A stretch of 64,000 nucleotides of DNA from Microbulbifer agarilyticus (GTDB lineage Bacteria > Pseudomonadota > Gammaproteobacteria > Pseudomonadales > Cellvibrionaceae), in assembly GCF_001999945.1 (NCBI RefSeq), contig NZ_CP019650.1, positions 682,001-746,000 of the forward strand, written 5' to 3'. A program made the translations under genes and the position numbers. Of this stretch, positions 36,847-46,453 are shown one piece after another. The stretch's first letter is position 1; every line of letters begins with the position of its first letter. Below the pieces are notes generated by a model. That model saw only the letters and a program-made list of their open reading frames with translations, was not told the DNA's origin and did not search any database.

Positions 36847-38112
36847 ATGTTTGATAAATCAGTCACCCTTTCTTCATACGACCCGGATGTGTGGTCTGCC
36901 ATCCAGGACGAAGACCGCCGCCAGGAAGAGCACATCGAGCTGATCGCCTCGGAGAACTACACCAGCCCGCAGGTGATGGAAGCTCAGGGCACCAGCCTGA
37001 CCAACAAGTACGCCGAAGGTTACCCGGGCAAGCGTTACTACGGTGGCTGTGAGTACGTCGACAAGGTAGAAGCCCTGGCTATTGAACGCGCTAAAGAGCT
37101 GTTCGGAGCCGACTATGCCAACGTGCAGCCGCACTCCGGTTCCCAGGCCAACGCCGCGGTATACCAGGCACTGTGTGCCCCGGGCGACACCGTGCTGGGT
37201 ATGAGCCTGGCCCACGGTGGTCACCTGACCCACGGCGCCAAAGTGAACTTCTCCGGCAAGATCTACAACGCGGTGCAGTACGGCCTGAACGCCGAATCCG
37301 GTGAAGTGGATTACGACGAAGTTGAGCGCCTGGCGCTGGAGCACAAGCCGAAGATGATCGTTGCCGGCTTCTCCGCCTACAGCCGCATCATGGATTGGGC
37401 GCGTTTCCGTGAAATCGCCGACAAGGTAGGTGCCTACCTGATGGTCGACATGGCGCACGTTGCCGGTCTGGTTGCCGCGGGCGTATACCCGTCCCCGGTT
37501 CCTCACGCAGACGTGGTGACCTCCACCACCCACAAAACCCTGCGCGGACCGCGTGGCGGCATCATCATTGCCAAGGCCAATGAAGAGATCGAGAAGAAGC
37601 TGAACAGCGCGGTATTCCCGGGCGGCCAGGGCGGCCCGCTGATGCACGTGATCGCGGCCAAAGCGGTTTCCTTCAAGGAAGCCATGAGTCCCGAGTACAA
37701 GGACTACCAGCAGAAAGTTGTTGAGAACGCGCGCGCGATGGCAGAGACCTTCCTCGACCGCGGTATCAATATTGTTTCCGGCGGTACCGACGACCACCTG
37801 ATGCTGGTGGACCTGATTGGCAAGGAGTACACCGGTAAGGATGCAGACGAAGCCCTGGGCAACGCCAACATCACCGTAAACAAGAACGCGGTACCAAACG
37901 ACCCGCGCTCCCCGTTCATCACCAGCGGCCTGCGCGTTGGCACCCCGGCCATCACCACCCGCGGTTTCGGCGTGGAAGAGACCAAGCAGCTCACCAACTG
38001 GATCTGTGACGTACTGGACGCGCTGGAGAAGGGCGATGCAGACGCAACCATCGCCGAGGTGAAAGCGAAGGTGCTCAATATTTGTGCGAAATTCCCGGTC
38101 TACAAAGACTGA
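36847..38112 (+). CDS. glyA: Serine hydroxymethyltransferase
   Basis: PLP enzyme of 421 aa interconverting serine and glycine while loading tetrahydrofolate. The PLP lysine is K230 in [14 protein letters not shown]; the N-terminal motif [12 protein letters not shown] and [13 protein letters not shown] are typical. ATG 36847 follows GAGGG by six bases; the frame is open further upstream but those residues are not conserved. A possible -10 (TACAAT) is at 36742-36747. Confidence 0.96.
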   Translation: MFDKSVTLSSYDPDVWSAIQDEDRRQEEHIELIASENYTSPQVMEAQGTSLTNKYAEGYPGKRYYGGCEYVDKVEALAIERAKELFGADYANVQPHSGSQANAAVYQALCAPGDTVLGMSLAHGGHLTHGAKVNFSGKIYNAVQYGLNAESGEVDYDEVERLALEHKPKMIVAGFSAYSRIMDWARFREIADKVGAYLMVDMAHVAGLVAAGVYPSPVPHADVVTSTTHKTLRGPRGGIIIAKANEEIEKKLNSAVFPGGQGGPLMHVIAAKAVSFKEAMSPEYKDYQQKVVENARAMAETFLDRGINIVSGGTDDHLMLVDLIGKEYTGKDADEALGNANITVNKNAVPNDPRSPFITSGLRVGTPAITTRGFGVEETKQLTNWICDVLDALEKGDADATIAEVKAKVLNICAKFPVYKD

Positions 38113-38130
38113 AGCTAAGCACTTCTGTAT

Positions 38131-38160
38131 CAAAAAGGCTCCTTTAGAGGGGCCTTTTTT
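38131..38160 (+). terminator. Rho-independent terminator after glyA
   Basis: AAAAAGGCTCC / GGGGCCTTTTTT stem (one G-T pair) with a TTTAGA-like loop, 18 bp after the glyA stop. Confidence 0.88.
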
Positions 38161-38467
38161 CTTTGTGTTGCAATTAAGTTAAAAAATCATCTCGCTGGAC
38201 TGTAAAACAGACTGCTGATTCTGTTTTAATACGCGCCCTCAAAACCGAAGTGAACTTCGGGTCTGTATTTTGGCACCCGTCGGCGCGGTATTTGCTTAGG
38301 GTTTTTGGCGGCATCAGGGAAGTGTTGCTGACTTAACGGTCTGTGTAAGTGACCGAAACTTTCGGGTCCGAGCGGTTTCAGGATTCGAGGCTTTGCTGGT
38401 TAGGCGGGAGTGCCGCGGCAAAGCGCTGAAGCCACCGCGCAGCATGGCTGCGGAACGAGAGTAAAGC
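38161..38467 (+). promoter_or_regulatory. Structured leader before potF-like gene
   Basis: Over 300 bp without a gene. Three inverted repeats are visible: CCGAAG/CTTCGG at 38245-38260, a GACC-GAAA/TTTC-GGTC type hairpin at 38351-38369, and CCGC..CAGC/GCTGCGG just before the start at 38468. It could be a long regulated 5' leader. I cannot match it to a known riboswitch class. Confidence 0.35.
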
Positions 38468-39565
38468 ATGCGTCCAGTTTCCAATTTGTTGGTCATCCTG
38501 ACCGCCGTTTTTGCCTTCAGTGTGAGTGTCCAGGCGCGTGAGCTGCACGTCGCCAACTGGTCGGAATATATCGCCGAGGACACCCTTACCGACTTCGAAG
38601 CCGCTACCGGTATCAAGGTCCACTATTACGAGTTTGACGATATCGAAGAGCTCGAGGAGCTCTGGCTGAATGAAGGCCGCAGTTTCGATGTGATCGTGCC
38701 GGGCTCCGACAATATTCCCAAGTACATTGCCGCAGGGCAGCTGCAAAAACTCGATCGCAACCGTATCGATAATTGGTCCCAGAACGACCCTAAATTTATG
38801 CAGCGTCTGGATCAGTTTGATCCGGGCAATCAGTACGCATTCCCCTATCTCTGGGGCACGGTCGGCATTGGCTATAACGTACAAGCTGTACAAAAAGCTT
38901 TCGGCGGTTATTTGCCGGAGGATAGCTGGGACCTGCTGTTTGACCCTGAATCTCTTGGCAAACTGCACCACTGCAACGCCACCCTGATGCGTTCACCGGA
39001 AGAAATTTTCGACGTTGCGCTCAAGTATTTGGAGAAAGACCCTAACTCCATGCGTGTTGCCCACCAGTACATGGTGGCTAATTTGCTGTCTAAGGTGCGC
39101 CTGCATATCAACGATTTTGACTCCGGTGAATATGTCGAAGAGTTGGCCAGTGGTGAGCGCTGTATTGCCCACGCCTGGAGTGGCGATGTTCTCGTCGCTC
39201 AGGAAATGGCCGCAGAGGCCGGTAAAGACTTTGAGATCCGCTATGTGATGCCGAAAGAGGGGTTTCCGCTGTGGATTGATGTGCTGTCTATCCCCACCGA
39301 TGCGCGGAATGTGGATGCGGCTTATCAGTTCCTCAACTATTTGATGCAGCCTAGTGTCATTGCCAATATCAGCAACGAAACCCAGTACGCGAATGCGAAT
39401 GTGGCGGCTCAGGATCTGGTGGATCCGGCGCTACTGAATAACCCTGCGGTGTATCCACGCGCGCAGGAATTGGAGCGTACCTGGATTCCAACTGCGACTA
39501 AGTCCCGTGTGCTCGCCCTGCGTCACAAGCTCTGGCAGCGCATTATTGAGCGTGAAAGCCTCTAA
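38468..39565 (+). CDS. Polyamine-type ABC substrate-binding protein (PotF/PotD-like)
   Basis: Periplasmic binding protein of 365 aa. The signal peptide (to about residue 23, ...VSVQA) leads into LHVANWSEYIAEDTLTDFEAATGIKVHYYEFDD, the canonical PotF start. The binding-site phrases FDVIVPGSDNIPKYIAAGQLQ, PYLWGTVGIGYN and IAHAWSGDVLVA are conserved. Family members bind putrescine or spermidine. No potG, potH or potI gene follows; the next gene is a Zur-like regulator, so this is an orphan receptor. Confidence 0.87.
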   Translation: MRPVSNLLVILTAVFAFSVSVQARELHVANWSEYIAEDTLTDFEAATGIKVHYYEFDDIEELEELWLNEGRSFDVIVPGSDNIPKYIAAGQLQKLDRNRIDNWSQNDPKFMQRLDQFDPGNQYAFPYLWGTVGIGYNVQAVQKAFGGYLPEDSWDLLFDPESLGKLHHCNATLMRSPEEIFDVALKYLEKDPNSMRVAHQYMVANLLSKVRLHINDFDSGEYVEELASGERCIAHAWSGDVLVAQEMAAEAGKDFEIRYVMPKEGFPLWIDVLSIPTDARNVDAAYQFLNYLMQPSVIANISNETQYANANVAAQDLVDPALLNNPAVYPRAQELERTWIPTATKSRVLALRHKLWQRIIERESL

Positions 39566-39668
39566 CTGAGGACCTCAGACTCCTTAGGCGGTCATGTAGG
39601 CGGGGTGGCGATTTTAGACCGAATGTCAGAGGTGCTAGAATCGTTGGCCTTGCAGAATGGAGCCTCGA

Positions 39669-40127
39669 ATGAAGCAGACTCAGGTTAATCAGGTCATGCA
39701 GCGTGCCAGCGAGCGCTGCAGTGAAAATGGCGTGCGTTTTACCGAAAAACGCCAAAGTATCCTGAGGCTATTGCTGAAGTCGCCCGCTCCGCTTTCCGCT
39801 TACGAAATTGTCGACCTCTACCGGGAAGAGACCGGCGAGACAATCCAGGGGATGTCGGTCTACCGGATGCTGGACTTTCTGGTGGAGAACGCCCTGGCGC
39901 ACAAGCTGGTTTCCGCCAACAAATTTGTCGCCTGTTCCCATATCGCCTGTCACCATGACCACGAAACGCCGCAGTTTTTGATTTGTGAAAACTGTGGTGC
40001 GGTGAAGGAAATTGCGGTTAAAAGTGAAGTGGTAAAGACCTTGCGCAAGGGGGCCGCCGATGCCGGGTGGCAATTGCTGAGCCCGGCACTGGAGTTGCCC
40101 TGTCTTTGCGATCAGTGTGCTGCCTAG
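39669..40127 (+). CDS. zur: Fur-family regulator, probably Zur
   Basis: Metal-dependent repressor, about 152 aa. An N-terminal winged helix (VRFTEKRQSILRLLLKSPAPLSAYEIVDLY) is followed by a dimer domain with HIACHHDHETPQFLICENCGAVKEI and a terminal CLCDQC. The two CxxC pairs form the structural zinc site. HHDHE fits Fur-family metal ligands. Zur is preferred over Fur because of the closing CDQC and the spacing, but no znu genes are nearby to prove it. ATG 39669 has GGAG six bases upstream. Confidence 0.82.
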   Translation: MKQTQVNQVMQRASERCSENGVRFTEKRQSILRLLLKSPAPLSAYEIVDLYREETGETIQGMSVYRMLDFLVENALAHKLVSANKFVACSHIACHHDHETPQFLICENCGAVKEIAVKSEVVKTLRKGAADAGWQLLSPALELPCLCDQCAA

Positions 40128-40263
40128 CAGAACCTATCTCTGACCCCTGTCAATTTCTTTATCCAGAACCCGGCTCTGCACGTGCCCCTCGTTGGGCCCG
40201 AATAGCGGGGAAATAGCACTTATGTGTTAAACTGCGGCCCACTTTTTCGAGGGCCCTCTCCCC

Positions 40264-40758
40264 ATGCACTGTCCCTTCTGCAGCGCAGATGAAACCAAAG
40301 TCGTAGATTCCCGCCTGGTTGCCGATGGTGACCAGGTACGCCGCCGTCGTGAGTGCCTGCAGTGCCACGAGCGCTTTACCACCTTTGAGACTGCCGAGCT
40401 GCTCCTGCCGCGGGTAGTGAAGCAAAACGGCCATCGCGAGCCCTTCAATGAAGACAAGCTGCGTGCCGGTATCCAGCGCGCGGTAGAAAAGCGTCCGGTG
40501 AGCACCGAGCGGGTAGAAGCTGCGGTCGCCCAGATCAAGCACTCCCTGCAGGCCACCGGCGAGCGCGAGTTGCCCGCCCGGCATATCGGCGAACTGGTGA
40601 TGGAGCAGCTGCGGGAGTTGGATCAGGTGGCTTTCGTGCGGTTTGCCTCCGTATATCGTCGTTTTGAGGATGTCAGCGATTTCAGTGACGAGATTGAGCG
40701 CCTGAACACGCCTCACGAGAACCTGCCCCACGAGAAGTCACCAGGGGAGGTCAAGTAA
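40264..40758 (+). CDS. nrdR: Transcriptional repressor NrdR
   Basis: ATP-cone regulator of ribonucleotide reductase genes, 164 aa. It has a zinc ribbon ([32 protein letters not shown]) and an ATP-cone (about 49-139). A perfect palindrome GAGGGCCCTC lies at 40249-40258, just before the ATG. Its stop overlaps the ribD start by one base (TAATG), so it heads the riboflavin operon, a common gammaproteobacterial arrangement. Confidence 0.95.
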   Translation: MHCPFCSADETKVVDSRLVADGDQVRRRRECLQCHERFTTFETAELLLPRVVKQNGHREPFNEDKLRAGIQRAVEKRPVSTERVEAAVAQIKHSLQATGERELPARHIGELVMEQLRELDQVAFVRFASVYRRFEDVSDFSDEIERLNTPHENLPHEKSPGEVK

Positions 40759-41891
40759 TGGCCTTTAGCCCCAGAGAGTTGATGGCCCGCGCTGTTCAAT
40801 TGGCGGAGCGCGGCCTCTACACCACCATGCCCAACCCCCGAGTTGGCTGTGTCATCGCGGATGCTGACGGCAGTATTGTCGGTGAGGGCTGGCACAAGCG
40901 TGCCGGCGAGCCCCATGCAGAAATCGAAGCGCTGCGGGATGCCGGTGAGCAGGCGCGCGGCAAAATCGCCTATGTCACCCTGGAACCATGCAGTCATACC
41001 GGTAAAACCGGCCCCTGCGCCGATGCCCTGATCGCCGCTGGCGTGGCCAAGGTGGTATTCGGTATGGAAGACCCCAACCCCAGTGTCAGTGGCAACGGGT
41101 TACAAAAACTGCGCGATGCGGGCATTGAAGTGGAAGGCCCATTGCTGGAAGAATCCTGCCGGGCGCTGAACCCCGGGTTCATCAAGCGCATGACCCTCGG
41201 ATTGCCCCTGGTGCGCAGCAAGTCTGCCATGAGCATCGATGGCCGCACCGCCATGGCCAGTGGCGAGTCAAAATGGGTTACCGGCCCGGCGGCGCGAGCG
41301 GATGTGCAGGCGCTGCGTGCTCGTAGCTGTGCGGTGGTCACCGGTGTGGATACGGTGCGTTACGACAACCCGAATATGAATGTGCGCCCGGAAGAGATGG
41401 CGCTGTCGGCGGAGCTGGCCGCAGCTTCCGCAGAGAAGCAGCCACTGCGGGTCATCGTCGATAGCCAGCTGCGCACCCCCGCCAAGGCCTTTATTTTGCA
41501 GGGGGATGCCCCCACATTGGTGGTCACAACCGATGCTGCGGAGCCTGAGCGCCGCGCGCGCCTGGAGAAGGCCGGTGCCGAGGTACTGGTGCTGCCTGCC
41601 GATAAAGAAGGCCGAGTGCATCTGGGTGAATTATTGCAAGAGCTCGCCCGGCGCGAGTGCAACGAGGTGCTGGTCGAGAGTGGCGCGACCCTCTCTGGCG
41701 CCTTTATGTACCAGGGTCATGTGGACGAAATCATCGTCTACATGGCGCCCAAGATACTTGGCTCCAGCGCCCGGCCGCTGTTTGAGCTGCCAATCGAGCG
41801 TATGGGCTCCATGCTGCCCATCACCATTACCGATATGCGGGCGGTTGGTCACGACTGGCGGATTACCGCGACCACCGATATCGAGCGCTAA
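40758..41891 (+). CDS. ribD: Bifunctional riboflavin deaminase/reductase RibD
   Basis: Cytosolic enzyme of 377 aa for the second and third steps of riboflavin synthesis. The N-terminal deaminase domain has the zinc motif HAEIEAL and PCSHTGKTGPCADAL. The C-terminal reductase domain has SKSAMSIDGRTAMASGESKWVTG. It is translationally coupled to nrdR. Confidence 0.95.
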   Translation: MAFSPRELMARAVQLAERGLYTTMPNPRVGCVIADADGSIVGEGWHKRAGEPHAEIEALRDAGEQARGKIAYVTLEPCSHTGKTGPCADALIAAGVAKVVFGMEDPNPSVSGNGLQKLRDAGIEVEGPLLEESCRALNPGFIKRMTLGLPLVRSKSAMSIDGRTAMASGESKWVTGPAARADVQALRARSCAVVTGVDTVRYDNPNMNVRPEEMALSAELAAASAEKQPLRVIVDSQLRTPAKAFILQGDAPTLVVTTDAAEPERRARLEKAGAEVLVLPADKEGRVHLGELLQELARRECNEVLVESGATLSGAFMYQGHVDEIIVYMAPKILGSSARPLFELPIERMGSMLPITITDMRAVGHDWRITATTDIER

Positions 41892-41934
41892 CCGCCGGTA
41901 TGGGTTAGCAACAGGTAGTTAAAAGGTAACTGAA

Positions 41935-42597
41935 TTGTTTACTGGAATCGTTGAAGCCGTAGGTGAGATCGTTGCCCTTCAGCCGAAGGACGGGGACCTG
42001 CGCCTGCGCGTAAAGACCGGCAAGCTTGACCTGTCTGACGTCAAGCTGGGTGACAGTATCGCCACTAACGGCGTTTGCCTGACCGTGGTCGACCTGCCTG
42101 GCGATGGCTACTGGGCCGATGTGTCCGCAGAAACCCTCGCCGTCGCCACCCTGCAGGATTGGAAACTCGGCGACAAGGTGAACCTGGAAAAGGCACTCAC
42201 GCCACAGACCCGCCTCGGTGGGCATATGGTGAGCGGCCACGTTGATGGCATTGGTGAAGTAGTCTGGCGCAAGCCCGCTGCCCGCGCCGAGCAGTTCCGC
42301 CTGCGCGCACCGGCAGAGTTGGCCAAATACATTGCCCACAAGGGTTCAATCACCATCGATGGCACCAGCCTCACCGTAAACGCGGTGGATGGTGCGGAGT
42401 TCGAGCTCACCATCGTGCCGCACACCATCGCGGAAACGGTGATTGGCGGTTATCAGGCTGGCACCAAGGTGAACCTGGAGGTCGACCTGATTGCGCGTTA
42501 TCTGGAGCGGCTACTCTTGGGGGATGCCGCGGCCGAGCCGAAGAGCGACGGACTGACCATGGAATTTCTCGCCCAGCATGGCTTTTACAAGGCCTGA
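41935..42597 (+). CDS. ribE: Riboflavin synthase alpha chain
   Basis: Enzyme of 220 aa that dismutates 6,7-dimethyl-8-ribityllumazine to riboflavin. It has the two lumazine-binding repeats, the first starting MFTGIVEAVGEI and the second GHMVSGHVDGIGEV. The start is a TTG at 41935, supported by AAAGG eight bases upstream and by the conserved MFTG N-terminus. Confidence 0.95.
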   Translation: MFTGIVEAVGEIVALQPKDGDLRLRVKTGKLDLSDVKLGDSIATNGVCLTVVDLPGDGYWADVSAETLAVATLQDWKLGDKVNLEKALTPQTRLGGHMVSGHVDGIGEVVWRKPAARAEQFRLRAPAELAKYIAHKGSITIDGTSLTVNAVDGAEFELTIVPHTIAETVIGGYQAGTKVNLEVDLIARYLERLLLGDAAAEPKSDGLTMEFLAQHGFYKA

Positions 42598-42655
42598 AGC
42601 GAAAAGACATAAATGTACGGGTCCCTAAGGCACCGACGACAATATTGAGAGAGTT

Positions 42656-43771
42656 ATGGAACTGAATAGCGTTGAAGAACTGATCGACGATATCCGTCAG
42701 GGCAAAATGGTTATCCTGATGGACGACGAAGATCGCGAGAACGAGGGTGACCTCGTCATCGCCGCCGAACAGGTGCGCCCGGAAGACGTCAACTTTATGG
42801 CCACCCACGCCCGCGGCCTGATCTGCCTGACCTTGACCGGCGACCGCTGTGAGCAGCTCGACCTGCCGCTGATGTCCCGTGACAATGGCGCCCAGTTCAG
42901 CACCAACTTCACCGTCTCTATCGAAGCTGCCGAAGGCGTTACCACCGGTATCTCCGCCGCCGACCGCGCCCGCACCATCCGCGCAGCCGTTGCCCGCAAC
43001 GCCAAGCCGTCCGATATCGTGCAGCCGGGCCACATCTTCCCGATCAAGGCCCAGCCCGGTGGTGTACTGAGCCGCGCCGGCCACACCGAAGCCGGTTGTG
43101 ATCTGGCTCGCCTGGCCGGTTTCGAGCCCGCTGCCGCCATCGTCGAGATCATGAACGAAGACGGCACCATGGCCCGCCGCCCGGACTTGGAAAAATTCGC
43201 CAAGCAGCACAATCTCAAGATTGGCACCATCGCCGACCTGATTAACTACCGCGCCCTTAATGAAAAAACCGTTGAGTGCGTGAACGAGCGTCGTGTACAC
43301 ACCGAGTTCGGTGAATTCAAGCTGCGCACTTACCTCGACAAAGCGCGCCGCGAACGCCACTTCGCCTTCAGCCTCGGTGACTTCAATCCGGAAGAACCGA
43401 CCCTGGTGCGTGTACATGTGGCCAGTACCCTGCGCGATGTATTTAGCCTGCGCCGCGGTGACGAAAAGTACGAACCCTGGACGTTCCGCAGTGCGCTGAA
43501 AAAGGTCAAGGAAGAGGGCAAGGGTGTCGTGGTGGTGATTTGCCACAACGAAACCACCGATGAGATTGAAGAGAGCATCGACTGGTTGATCAGCGGCAAG
43601 CAACAGCGCCCGAGCCAGGATCTGGTGTACAAGCAGGTAGGTACCGGCTCGCAAATTTTGCGCGATCTGAAAGTGCGCAAAATGCGTTTGATGAGTGCGC
43701 CGTTCAAGTTCAGCGCAATTTCCGGTTTTGACCTGGAAGTTGAAGAGTACCTGAACGCGGAAGAAATTTAG
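42656..43771 (+). CDS. ribBA: DHBP synthase with degenerate GTP cyclohydrolase II domain
   Basis: A 371-aa RibBA-shaped protein. The N-terminal domain is an intact 3,4-dihydroxy-2-butanone-4-phosphate synthase (DDEDRENEGDLVIAAE, GHTEAGCDLARLAG), supplying the four-carbon unit of riboflavin. The C-terminal half keeps the GTP cyclohydrolase II frame but lacks the zinc cysteines: the stretch RVHVASTLRDVFSLRRGDE replaces the [15 protein letters not shown] seen in the separate RibA at 47133. So only RibB activity is expected. It is followed by a small hairpin and a structured repeat before ribH. Confidence 0.92.
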   Translation: MELNSVEELIDDIRQGKMVILMDDEDRENEGDLVIAAEQVRPEDVNFMATHARGLICLTLTGDRCEQLDLPLMSRDNGAQFSTNFTVSIEAAEGVTTGISAADRARTIRAAVARNAKPSDIVQPGHIFPIKAQPGGVLSRAGHTEAGCDLARLAGFEPAAAIVEIMNEDGTMARRPDLEKFAKQHNLKIGTIADLINYRALNEKTVECVNERRVHTEFGEFKLRTYLDKARRERHFAFSLGDFNPEEPTLVRVHVASTLRDVFSLRRGDEKYEPWTFRSALKKVKEEGKGVVVVICHNETTDEIEESIDWLISGKQQRPSQDLVYKQVGTGSQILRDLKVRKMRLMSAPFKFSAISGFDLEVEEYLNAEEI

Positions 43772-43778
43772 GAAAACA

Positions 43779-43802
43779 TGGGGTGTAAGACCCCGTATTT
43801 TT
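43779..43802 (+). terminator. Weak terminator/attenuator hairpin after ribBA
   Basis: GGGGT, loop GTAAG, ACCCC then GTATTTTT, immediately after the ribBA stop. The short stem suggests partial termination within the rib operon. Confidence 0.55.
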
Positions 43803-43807
43803 GAATC

Positions 43808-43929
43808 GAAGGCGGAGGGCCGGGTATAAGTTTTCAGGAGCGTCGCAAACAGGAAGTTTGCGCCGCAGCGCCCAGGGATGGGTTCACAGCGGTCCTGAAA
43901 ACTTATACCCGGTGCTCCGCCGCCACTGC
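43808..43929 (+). repeat. Structured 122-bp intergenic element, copy A
   Basis: Closing stem of 7 bp (43811-43817 with 43915-43921), a small internal loop, then 20 perfect bp (43820-43839 with 43893-43912). Inside are an 11-bp hairpin (43840-43850 with 43856-43866, loop AGGAA), a CCCA-GGGA-TGGG hairpin and the tail ACAGCGG. It shares its core and ends with copies B and C but not the middle of its long stem. It sits between ribBA and ribH in the sense orientation, so it would be part of the rib transcript. Confidence 0.93.
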
Positions 43930-43986
43930 TCTAGGGCCAAAGAGATACCAAGGGCTCAAAGTGGAAAACAGAAACGGAAAGAGACC

Positions 43987-44457
43987 ATGAGCAAGATCAA
44001 AGTTATCGAAGGGGATTTCGTAGGCAGCACCGGTAAGTACGCACTGCTGGTGAGCCGCTGGAACAGCTTCGTTGTGGAGAGCCTGAAAGACGGCGCGCTG
44101 GACACCCTGCGTCGCAAAGGCATCAAAGAAGAAGACATCACCATTTACTACGCCCCGGGTGCTTTCGAATTCCCGCTGGCCGCGCAAAAAATTGCCCAGA
44201 GCAAAAAATTTGACGCCGTCATTGCACTGGGTGCAGTGATCCGCGGCGGCACCCCGCACTTCGAATACGTAGCTGGTGAATGTACCAAAGGCCTGGCCCA
44301 GGTATCCATGGATACCGGCATCCCTGTGACCTTCGGTGTCCTCACCGTAGACTCTATCGAGCAGGCCATCGAACGCTCCGGCACCAAAGCCGGCAACAAA
44401 GGCTGTGAAGCCGCGGAAACCGCCCTCGAAATGGTTTCCCTGCTGGGCAAAATCTAA
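43987..44457 (+). CDS. ribH: Lumazine synthase
   Basis: Forms 6,7-dimethyl-8-ribityllumazine, 156 aa. Motifs include [41 protein letters not shown] and PVTFGVLT. The start at 43987 follows GGAAAGAG. A longer frame from 43801 runs through repeat copy A and is not real coding sequence. Confidence 0.95.
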   Translation: MSKIKVIEGDFVGSTGKYALLVSRWNSFVVESLKDGALDTLRRKGIKEEDITIYYAPGAFEFPLAAQKIAQSKKFDAVIALGAVIRGGTPHFEYVAGECTKGLAQVSMDTGIPVTFGVLTVDSIEQAIERSGTKAGNKGCEAAETALEMVSLLGKI

Positions 44458-44473
44458 ACCGGACTGAATTGAA

Positions 44474-44914
44474 ATGACCGTAACCGCATCTGCCCGCCGC
44501 AAGGCTCGCCACTACGCCATGCAGGCCCTGTATCAGTGGCAAATGGCTGGCTCTAACCTGAATGCCATCGAAGCCGAGTTTCGTACCGACAACGATATGA
44601 GCAAAACCGACGTGCCGTACTTTCACGAGTTGCTGCACGGCGTGGCGAAAAATCTCGACGAGGTTGAAGGTATCTACACCGAATACCTGGATCGCGACGT
44701 CGAAGAGCTCGACCCGGTGTCTCGCGCGCTGCTGCGCATGTCCACCTTCGAGCTGAAAAACCGTATCGACGTCCCCTATAAAGTCGTGATCAACGAAGCC
44801 GTTGCGCTGGCGAAAAAGTTCGGCCCTACCGATGCCTTCAAGTTTATTAACGGCATTCTCGACAAGGTTGCAGTGAAAGAGCGCAGCGTCGAAGTAAAAG
44901 CCGACAAAGGCTAA
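44474..44914 (+). CDS. nusB: Transcription antitermination factor NusB
   Basis: All-helical RNA-binding protein, 146 aa, acting with NusE in antitermination of rRNA operons. The N-terminus ([18 protein letters not shown]) and the segment [34 protein letters not shown] are diagnostic. It lies 16 bp after ribH, the usual position. Confidence 0.96.
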   Translation: MTVTASARRKARHYAMQALYQWQMAGSNLNAIEAEFRTDNDMSKTDVPYFHELLHGVAKNLDEVEGIYTEYLDRDVEELDPVSRALLRMSTFELKNRIDVPYKVVINEAVALAKKFGPTDAFKFINGILDKVAVKERSVEVKADKG

Positions 44915-44921
44915 ACCGCGC

Positions 44922-45901
44922 ATGCCTGGCCCCGGTGAATTTGAACTGATTCGGGAGTACTTTTCCTCTCGCTTTCAAACCGAGGGCCAGTCCAATTCTG
45001 GGGGCAGGGTTATGCCAACCAGGGTGTAGAACTGGGCATTGGCGACGACTGCGCGCTGCTGAATCCACCCACCGGTAAAACGCTCGCCACCAGTGTCGAT
45101 ACCCTGGTGGCGGATGTGCACTTTCCTGCAAACGCCGACCCCTATCGTATTGCCAGCCGCGCGCTGCGTGTCAACCTTTCGGATCTCGCGGCGATGAATG
45201 CGGACCCCCTGTGGTTTACGCTTGCGCTGACGTTGCCCGAGAGCAATCCCGACTGGTTAGAACCGTTCGCGCGCGGGCTTGCTGAGACCGCCCACCTGCA
45301 TGGCATAACGCTGATCGGTGGTGATACAACCAAGGGGCCGCTGTCGATCACGATTCAAGTCACCGGTGCCTGTGATGCGCCACTAAGGCGCGATGGCGCG
45401 AGTGCTGGCGATCACATTTTTGTTTCCAACACACTGGGTGCCGGCGCCGCCGCATTGCCCATTGTGCTGGGTGATATCGAAGGCAGTGCGGAACAGCAAC
45501 AGCAAACCGAGGCGGCCTATTATTTCCCGGAGCCGCAATTCGCGGTGGCCCGAGCCATTGGCAAATATGCCAGTGCCGCACTGGATATTTCTGACGGCCT
45601 GCTCGGGGATCTCGCGCATATCTGTGAGGCCAGTGATCTCGGTGCCGAGCTGGATGTGGAGCGTTTGCCGATAGCGCCACTGGCACAGAGTGTAAAAGGC
45701 GAGGGCGCCCTGGAAACCGCGCTTACCGGCGGTGATGATTACCAGCTCTGTTTTACTGTCCCCGAGCAGCATTTGCATGCATTGGGGGAGCTGCAGTTAC
45801 CGATTGCGGCCATCGGTCGTATGACTGCGGAAAGCGGCGTGCGGTGTCGATTACACGGGGTCGACTGGCAGCCGAGCGGCACCAGCTTCCGACACTTTTA
45901 A
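44922..45901 (+). pseudogene. thiL: Thiamine-monophosphate kinase with apparent frameshift
   Basis: ThiL phosphorylates thiamine phosphate to thiamine diphosphate. The N-terminus begins at ATG 44922 (MPGPGEFELIREYFSSRF) but that frame stops at 45028. The rest (GVELGIGDDCALL, SVDTLVADVHF, VNLSDLAAMNADP, GGDTTKGPLSI) continues in another frame to 45901. Adding one G to the run of five at 45000-45004 would join the two parts without loss. It is either a one-base deletion, a sequencing indel or phase variation. Starting at the internal GTG 45107 would lose the GIGDD metal-binding motif, so such a product is unlikely to work. The position between nusB and pgpA is standard. Confidence 0.85.
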
Positions 45902-45922
45902 GCGGTGGAGAATAACAACAGC

Positions 45923-46447
45923 ATGAGCACCAACTCGACAACGAATTCAGGTCCCACCCCGAAGCCCACGCCAACCATGGCCGAGCTTTTGCGCAGCCCG
46001 GTGCTGTTTCTCGCGTTTGGCTTTGGTTCTGGTTTAGCCAAAAAGGCGCCGGGAACTTTCGGGACTCTCGCGGCGGTACCTCTCTGGTACGGACTGCAGT
46101 TTCTGTCGCCGCTGGCCTATCTGGCGGTTCTTGTTATCACCTTTGTCGTGGGTTGCTACCTGTGCGGTGCCGCGTCCAAGAAGCTCGGTGTGCACGACCA
46201 CGGCGGCATCGTGTGGGACGAATTTGTCGGCTACTGGCTCACCATGTTTATGGCCCCGGTGGGCTGGCTGTGGGCCCTGTACGGATTTGTCCTGTTTAGA
46301 ATTTTCGATATCGCCAAGCCCCCGCCCATCGGCTGGGCTGACCGCCGTGTGCACGGTGGTCTGGGGATCATGCTGGACGATATACTGGCAGGAATTTACG
46401 CCGCGCTGGTGTTGCAGGGCACGGCTTATCTGATTCACACACTCTGA
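45923..46447 (+). CDS. pgpA: Phosphatidylglycerophosphatase A
   Basis: Inner-membrane enzyme of about 174 aa removing phosphate from phosphatidylglycerol phosphate. Family motifs are FGFGSGLAKKAPGTFGTLAAVPL and IVWDEFVGYWLTM, followed by FRIFDIAKPPPIGWADRRV and GGLGIMLDDILAG. Three or four helices are present. ATG 45923 is preferred; a GTG at 45905 would add six residues. Confidence 0.93.
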   Translation: MSTNSTTNSGPTPKPTPTMAELLRSPVLFLAFGFGSGLAKKAPGTFGTLAAVPLWYGLQFLSPLAYLAVLVITFVVGCYLCGAASKKLGVHDHGGIVWDEFVGYWLTMFMAPVGWLWALYGFVLFRIFDIAKPPPIGWADRRVHGGLGIMLDDILAGIYAALVLQGTAYLIHTL

Positions 46448-46453
46448 GGCCGG

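Noticed and set aside
42598..42655. FMN riboswitch before ribBA
   Set aside because: The gap is only 58 bp and lacks the conserved aptamer motifs; none was seen before ribD or ribE either.
43808..43929. Integron attC site
   Set aside because: Imperfect symmetry with variable arms is similar, but the GTTRRRY/RYYYAAC end boxes are missing and no integrase or cassette is nearby.
43801..43986. N-terminal extension of lumazine synthase
   Set aside because: These codons fall in repeat copy A; the family starts at 43987 with a ribosome site.
45107..45901. Complete thiL starting at GTG 45107
   Set aside because: It would lack the conserved GIGDD motif, which is present in frame just upstream; a frameshift explains the data better.
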